Assembly: GCF_024347655.1 (NCBI RefSeq)
Contig: NZ_AP025514.1
Location: 1,054,001-1,118,000 of the forward strand
Reading direction: 5' to 3'
Origin: Vibrio toranzoniae
GTDB lineage: Bacteria; Pseudomonadota; Gammaproteobacteria; Enterobacterales; Vibrionaceae
DNA: 64,000 nt
Position numbers and translations under genes: made by a program. This document shows positions 59,321-64,000 of this stretch, piece after piece (the first letter of the stretch is position 1; each line of letters opens with the position of its first letter). The notes under the pieces were generated by a model, which saw nothing but the letters and a program-made list of their open reading frames with translations, did no database searches and was not told the DNA's origin.

Positions 59321-60325
59321 TTAATTTAACGTTTTAACTGTACATCGCTCTACGATTTCAGGGTGCATTTCGAAGACACGTTTTTCATGATCTTTGTCTT
59401 TTATACGTTCTAATAAAATTTCGAAAGCATTTTTACCAACACGACGTTTCGGCTGGTGCACCGTTGTTAAAGGTGGGGAGAAGTATTCAGCCAGCTCGAT
59501 GTTGTCGTAACCAATGATCGAAATATCTTCAGGAATACGAATACCTTTCTGTTGCAGGCGACTCATTAGACCTAGTGCCATCGTGTCATTAAAGCAGAAT
59601 ACAGCAGTCGGGCGATCTTCCATCTCAACGATTTGCTCTGCAGCAAGAACTGCCGTATCGCACTCGAAGTTGCCTTCGATGATCATGTTGTTATCGGTAG
59701 AAATCTTAGCTTCGTTGAGTGCGCGCTTGTAACCGGCAATGCGTTCAACACAGGCTGCTTTGTCTAAGTGGCCACTTAAACAGGCAATTTTAGAGTGACC
59801 GCGTTCAATCAGGTACTTGGTTGCTAGGTAGCCACCTTCTTCAGAGTTATCAATGATCTTATCAGCTTGAGAGCTCTCTGGGCCCCAGTCCATAATAACT
59901 TTAGGGATGTCAGCGTGACGGTCTAACATCACTCTTAGTTCTTCAGTTAGGTCTGAACACATAACTAAGATGCCATCTACACGTTTCTCTGCCAGCATTC
60001 GAATGTAGTCACGTTGCTTCTCATAGATACCACCTGTGTTACACAGGATCAAAGTGTAACCTTGACGGTAGCAGTAGCTCTCAACACCATCGATAACTTC
60101 AGAGAAGAATAGGTTGGTTGATTGAGTAACAAGCATGCCGATAGTGCGCGTTGTATTACACTTCAAGCTACGAGCAACAGCACTTGGTGCATAGTTCAGT
60201 TCGTCTACAGCTTTGTTTACTTTTTCTTGAGTCGCTTCTGCAACAAAACGTGTTTTGTTGATTACGTGAGAAACGGTGGTTGTCGATACGCCGGCTAAGC
60301 GAGCGACATCTTTTATCGTGGCCAT
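59321..60325 (-). CDS. purR: PurR, LacI-family purine repressor
   Basis: 334 aa. [28 protein letters not shown] at the N-terminus, hinge helix SAVARSLK, then a periplasmic-binding-like effector domain for hypoxanthine/guanine with [14 protein letters not shown] and [14 protein letters not shown]. coli PurR is 341 aa. It represses purine-synthesis genes. An imperfect PUR half-site (CGTTTGCGG, 60528-60536) about 200 bp upstream hints at autoregulation. Its terminator separates it from tfoY. Confidence 0.93.
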   Translation of the reverse strand: MATIKDVARLAGVSTTTVSHVINKTRFVAEATQEKVNKAVDELNYAPSAVARSLKCNTTRTIGMLVTQSTNLFFSEVIDGVESYCYRQGYTLILCNTGGIYEKQRDYIRMLAEKRVDGILVMCSDLTEELRVMLDRHADIPKVIMDWGPESSQADKIIDNSEEGGYLATKYLIERGHSKIACLSGHLDKAACVERIAGYKRALNEAKISTDNNMIIEGNFECDTAVLAAEQIVEMEDRPTAVFCFNDTMALGLMSRLQQKGIRIPEDISIIGYDNIELAEYFSPPLTTVHQPKRRVGKNAFEILLERIKDKDHEKRVFEMHPEIVERCTVKTLN

Positions 60326-60641
60326 GGTTTTATCCTATTAGAAGCTACTTTCCCAAAGTACGGAATAAAGTAGCCGTTAAGCTACCTAACTAAGAGCTGT
60401 AATTTGTAGGGCTCTTTGGGTACTAACGTGCTAAAAAACAAAAAACCGCTATTGAGCGGCTTGTCTTAACACCGAAATGCTCTGAACTTAAATAAGCATA
60501 GCATTTCGTGAATGTTTCATATTTTATCGTTTGCGGTCACAATTTTAGACTGACTAGAAGTTACTCGCAATAAAATTCACCCTGAAATCCGGGTGAATTG
60601 TCACATTCTATTGAATTTATTTACCTAGTCATGCAATAAGT
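60326..60641. other. Intergenic region between purR and torD
   Basis: 316 bp. It contains the torD terminator (60431-60460) and the PUR-like half-site near 60528-60536. No gene seen. Confidence 0.6.
60431..60460 (-). terminator. Terminator after torD
   Basis: CCGCT-ATTG-AGCGG stem followed on the minus strand by TTTTTTGTTTTTT; 180 bp past the torD stop. Confidence 0.75.
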
Positions 60642-61289
60642 TTAGTCACCAGCTAGATATTGAGCGTCTAAATTACAGAAGGCGAGTAACAGAGATGAGA
60701 CTGAAGCGTAGAAACCGAATTCGTCAACGTCATGACATTTCACGTTGAACTTGGGTACCCAAGTAAGGAGTTGTTGCTCGATAAACTGTTGTTGAACAGA
60801 AAATGATTTTTCTAGCTCTTCTTCAAGCTCAGTTTCGTTAGAGCGAATGATCAAGTTACCAAGGAAATCGAGTTCGATAGCAATGTGGTCCGCTGGCTCT
60901 TTCAGGTCTTGGTTAACCACTAAGTTGTGTTTAGCCATGATCTCTTCCATCTCTTTTGCTGGTTTATCGTTCAATAGTCCAGTTTCGCCGATGTACATAG
61001 AAGCGTACGGAAGAGCGCCATGTTTATCTGTTTTTAAGAAAAGATCACAAAAGTCAGCAGACAGTTCCAGTTGCGCGTCTTCACGTGTTTGCAGACGGTT
61101 TAGTGCGTCAACTAAGTTATTAATCGCAGGTTCTAGTGTTTTATTTTCGCCTAAGCCAGTCAAGAAAGAACGAATCTCAACAGAGTGGTAGTGATCGAGT
61201 TCTTCTTGAGTGAGTTCTTTGGCGAATAAGCTTGATAACCACCAGTAGATTTCTGCTCTTTGTTCGTTGAACGCTTTTGTATCTTTCAT
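60642..61289 (-). CDS. torD: TorD, chaperone for TMAO reductase maturation
   Basis: 215 aa. Family motifs: [22 protein letters not shown] near 110-130 and [17 protein letters not shown] near 155-170. It binds the TorA leader during molybdenum cofactor insertion. No torA, torC or torE is in this window; the substrate genes must be elsewhere. It is divergent from torR. Confidence 0.92.
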   Translation of the reverse strand: MKDTKAFNEQRAEIYWWLSSLFAKELTQEELDHYHSVEIRSFLTGLGENKTLEPAINNLVDALNRLQTREDAQLELSADFCDLFLKTDKHGALPYASMYIGETGLLNDKPAKEMEEIMAKHNLVVNQDLKEPADHIAIELDFLGNLIIRSNETELEEELEKSFSVQQQFIEQQLLTWVPKFNVKCHDVDEFGFYASVSSLLLAFCNLDAQYLAGD

Positions 61290-61544
61290 TTGATTGATCC
61301 TAATATCGTCTTTCGTATACCCGGGGTATTCAGTCTAACTAACCGTGATATTTGCTCAGCGCAAAGCTACTCGTTAGTGGTAATGCCCATATTGAATTGT
61401 TATGGACGATAAATAGCAAGGTTTAAGATTGTCTTGTATCAAAAAAAATCCATGTTTATGGCTTTTATCTTCTGCACCACTAGAATTGTTACTAGTTATG
61501 AATAGAATAGTCATTGAAACTATTAAATAAGAAAAGTGGTGTAG

Positions 61545-62258
61545 ATGAGCTATCACGTATTAGTCGTAGAAGATGATGTGGTAACCCGCAGTAAATTGGT
61601 TGGATACTTCCAGAACGAAGGTTACACAGTGAGCGAAGCAGAAAGTGGCGCTCAAATGAGAAGCGTGTTAGAAGAAAACAACGTGGACCTCATTATGCTG
61701 GACATCAACTTGCCAGGCGAAGATGGATTGATGCTAACTCGCGAATTACGCAGTCAATCAGACATTGGAATTATTTTAGTTACTGGACGCACGGATAGCA
61801 TCGACAAAATCGTAGGCCTAGAAATGGGGGCAGACGATTATGTTACTAAACCTTTCGAACTTCGCGAGTTATTGGTTCGAGTTAAAAACTTACTTTGGCG
61901 TATTGCTGCTGCTCGTAAAATAGCGGTCGCTATGGTAGAAGAAACAGAAAATGAATCTGTGGTTCGTTTTGGTGAGTGGACGTTTGATATTCCTCGTCGC
62001 GCACTAAGCCAAAACGGTGATCCAGTTAAACTGACTAAAGCGGAATATGAGTTGCTAGTAGCGCTCTCTTCCCACCCTAACCAAGTGTTAAGCCGTGAAC
62101 GTATTCTTAATATGATCAGTCATCGAGTGGACGCGCCTAATGACCGTACTATCGACGTACTAATCCGTCGTATGCGTGCCAAAATGGAGTTCGACCCTAA
62201 GAATCCACAGATTTTTGTGACGGTTCACGGTGAAGGTTATATGTTCGCTGGTGACTAA
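61545..62258 (+). CDS. torR: TorR response regulator (OmpR family)
   Basis: 237 aa. Receiver domain with phosphorylation site Asp53 in LIMLDINLPGEDG, switch region GADDYVTKPFELRELLVRVKNLLWR, and a winged-helix DNA-binding domain ending GEGYMFAGD. The sequence matches E. coli TorR more closely than ArcA. It activates TMAO respiration in relatives. The sensor TorS is not next to it. TTATGAATAG (61496-61505), 8/10 to a TorR-type decamer read on the minus strand, lies 40 bp before the start and may mark autoregulation. Confidence 0.92.
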   Translation: MSYHVLVVEDDVVTRSKLVGYFQNEGYTVSEAESGAQMRSVLEENNVDLIMLDINLPGEDGLMLTRELRSQSDIGIILVTGRTDSIDKIVGLEMGADDYVTKPFELRELLVRVKNLLWRIAAARKIAVAMVEETENESVVRFGEWTFDIPRRALSQNGDPVKLTKAEYELLVALSSHPNQVLSRERILNMISHRVDAPNDRTIDVLIRRMRAKMEFDPKNPQIFVTVHGEGYMFAGD

Positions 62259-62300
62259 TACCCTTTGGGAAATTATCATTAGTAACGATATTTGAAGGAA

Positions 62301-62336
62301 AAAAGCCGAGACATCATTTGATGTCTCGGCTTTTTA
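62301..62336 (+). terminator. Terminator after torR
   Basis: GCCGAGACATC-ATTT-GATGTCTCGGC, a perfect 11-bp stem and TTTTTA. Confidence 0.95.
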
Positions 62337-62416
62337 TTACTTAACGGTTATTGCCAGCGAGCTAAGAACCTACAAATTTCTTTGCTGCTCTATCTGCTCA
62401 ATAGGCTGAGCTGAGC

Positions 62417-63265
62417 TTATTGTGCTGCAGAAACTTCACTGTCTTCCTCAGCTAAGCTAGAAGCTTCAGGAACAACAACCGGTTCTTCTGAAATGTCCCT
62501 ACTGGTGTCTAGCCAGTCACGTAGGCTTTGCCAAACCAATCCCATAGTCTCGTGCCAGTAACGCTCGGTTTGCTCAAGGTAGAGCGCCTTAGGCATATAC
62601 TTATTCCAAGGCTCAACAATCCCTTCTTGTGCAAGGTAGTTTGTGGGTGCAGGTAATGGATCCATACCTGCAGCATTGAACTCATTCAATGCACGAGTCA
62701 TATGACTAGCAGAAGTCACCAATACCATTCTCTTGTGTTTAACAAACGCAGCAGCTTGGCGGGCTTCTTCCCAGGTATCTTTTGCTGTCTCAAGCAAAAT
62801 GATGTCTGGTTTTGCTACGCCGAGGGCCAGGGCAACCTTAGCCATCATTCTAGCATTGCTCACTTCAGTGCCTCCTCCGTAGCCAGACAAAATGAGTTTG
62901 GCACCAGGATAAAGACGTAGAATACGAATTCCTTCACTCAAACGCATCAAACCGGTGCGGCTAAGCTCTGATGTAGGCGGGATTTGGTCGTCTACGACGT
63001 GACCACTTCCAAGCACCATCACGTAATCGACGGTATCGTCGACGGGTAAAAAAGCGGTGTGTTGCCTTTCCATTGGCATTAAAAGTTGGCTAGAAACTGG
63101 CTGGAAAGCGATTAGGAAAATACCACAGAGGGCTGAAAGGGTAATTAGGCAACCCGTCTTCCTGTTGATAGTAAACATCACTAGGGCTAAACCCAGAAAG
63201 GCGAGAATTAACATTGCTGGCAGTGGCATCAGTAACGAAGACACTACTTTTTTCAGCTCAAACAT
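62417..63265 (-). CDS. elyC: ElyC-like DUF218 (SanA/YdcF) envelope protein
   Basis: 282 aa. Two hydrophobic segments at the N-terminus (about 10-60), then a periplasmic DUF218 domain with VDYVMVLGSGHV, LSGYGGG, WEEARQAA and VLVTSASHMTRALNEF. E. coli ElyC (259 aa) supports peptidoglycan assembly under stress. I start at ATG 63265 (MFELKKVVSSLLMPLPAML), the E. coli-like N-terminus; an earlier ATG at 63364 adds 33 residues not seen in relatives. An acidic C-terminal tail of about 25 residues is extra. It is divergent from cmoM, a known neighbour of elyC. Confidence 0.9.
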   Translation of the reverse strand: MFELKKVVSSLLMPLPAMLILAFLGLALVMFTINRKTGCLITLSALCGIFLIAFQPVSSQLLMPMERQHTAFLPVDDTVDYVMVLGSGHVVDDQIPPTSELSRTGLMRLSEGIRILRLYPGAKLILSGYGGGTEVSNARMMAKVALALGVAKPDIILLETAKDTWEEARQAAAFVKHKRMVLVTSASHMTRALNEFNAAGMDPLPAPTNYLAQEGIVEPWNKYMPKALYLEQTERYWHETMGLVWQSLRDWLDTSRDISEEPVVVPEASSLAEEDSEVSAAQ

Positions 63266-63380
63266 ATCCGAATAGTCCGAAAAAACATCACTTAGTAGTA
63301 AAAAGAGACATCGCCTCTTTATTCCTGAAATTCCTGTGACAGAATAGCAGGCACGATAGGACATAATAACTCAAGTAGCC

Positions 63381-64000
63381 GTGACTGAAGACCGTAATTT
63401 CGACGATATTGCCCACAAATTTGCAAAAAATATTTACGGCTCTGACAAAGGAGAGATCCGTCAAGTCATTGTATGGGAAGATTTAGAGCAAGCTTTGAGC
63501 AAATTTGAGCATTCATCTTCACCGTTGCATGTGCTTGATGCTGGAGGGGGACTTGCACAGGTGTCGCAAAAAATTGCCGCGCTTGGACATCACGTGTCTT
63601 TATGCGATCTCTCATCTGAGATGCTTAAACTCGCAGAAGAAAGTATCTGCGAAGCGGGTTTGTTAGAGCAGTATCGATTTATTCATTCACCGGTACAAAA
63701 AGTGGCAGAACACCTCGATGAGAAAGTCGACTTTGTGATGTTTCACGCGGTCATGGAGTGGCTAGCCGACCCAAAAGAGGCGCTTGATTTATTGTTAGAA
63801 CAAGTAAAACCGGGTGGCGTTGCCTCGATAATGTTTTACAACCACCACGGATTAGTCCTGAAAAATGTGATTTGTGGCAACATTCCTCATGTATTGAATG
63901 GGATGCCACATCGAAAACGGTTTAAGCTGCAACCACAAAAAGGCTTGAAGCCTGAAGAGGTTTATCAATGGATAGAAGACGCCGGTCTGGAAATCTGCGG
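63381..64000 (+). CDS. cmoM: CmoM tRNA methyltransferase (partial, 3' end outside window)
   Basis: The first 206 codons are in the window. It begins with GTG (VTEDRNFDDIAHKFAKNIYG), and the SAM-binding motif VLDAGGGLAQVSQ and FHAVMEWLADP follow. E. coli CmoM (SmtA, about 260 aa) methylates cmo5U in the tRNA wobble position to mcmo5U; the sequence matches it throughout. No ATG in frame upstream is better. It is cut off at the window edge. Confidence 0.93.
   Translation, partial: MTEDRNFDDIAHKFAKNIYGSDKGEIRQVIVWEDLEQALSKFEHSSSPLHVLDAGGGLAQVSQKIAALGHHVSLCDLSSEMLKLAEESICEAGLLEQYRFIHSPVQKVAEHLDEKVDFVMFHAVMEWLADPKEALDLLLEQVKPGGVASIMFYNHHGLVLKNVICGNIPHVLNGMPHRKRFKLQPQKGLKPEEVYQWIEDAGLEIC

Overview
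The window reads as a core chromosomal segment of a marine Vibrio, probably of the Splendidus clade. The evidence is moderate to low GC, a Vibrio-type gene order (pflA/pflB, xthA, MCP; clpSA-infA-bpt-aat; aroA-yciN-topA-glgCA; tfoY-purR-torD-torR), monomeric isocitrate dehydrogenase, and a Vc2-type cyclic di-GMP riboswitch in front of tfoY. Nearly every long open frame is a recognisable housekeeping gene. I see no prophage, integron, CRISPR array, tRNA, rRNA or insertion sequence.

Layout. 1-4945: SOS mutasome operon imuA-imuB-dnaE2 (minus strand; dnaE2 runs off the left edge) behind a near-perfect LexA box. 5.1-7.0 kb: yciK and sohB. 7.2-12.1 kb: the yeaG-yeaH-spoVR stress operon, in which spoVR is frameshifted near its 3' end. 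12.7-19.7 kb: yfbU and the anaerobic block pflA, an LpxR-like outer-membrane gene, pflB and a DUF3360 membrane protein, with two FNR-like boxes. 20.4-23.6 kb: a polar amino-acid ABC importer (ATPase, binding protein, two permeases) with intercistronic stem-loops. 23.7-34.0 kb: xthA, a lipoprotein form of oligopeptidase B, emrD, a chemoreceptor, the ribosomal oxygenase roxA, ybaM-priC and yfcA. 34.1-42.4 kb: dinG, a porin, a YccT-family protein, rluE, icd with a structured leader, and cspD.

42.9-47.5 kb is the N-degron cluster: clpS and clpA on plus, then infA, bpt and aat on minus. Leucyl and phenylalanyl transferases make destabilising N-termini, ClpS recognises them and ClpA unfolds the substrate for ClpP. 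47.5-56 kb: a glycine-zipper protein, aroA, yciN, topA, and glgC-glgA for glycogen synthesis. 56.2-64 kb: a hydrolase, a DUF2007 protein with a TVP38/DedA-type protein, tfoY with its riboswitch, purR, torD and torR (without torS or torCA), elyC, and the start of cmoM.

The points most worth a second look are the spoVR frameshift, a possible small FlhD-like gene divergent from topA, the three-hairpin icd leader, the DUF3360 gene in the place usually held by focA, and the riboswitch with a downstream promoter in front of tfoY. I did not find a convincing wholly new multi-gene system.
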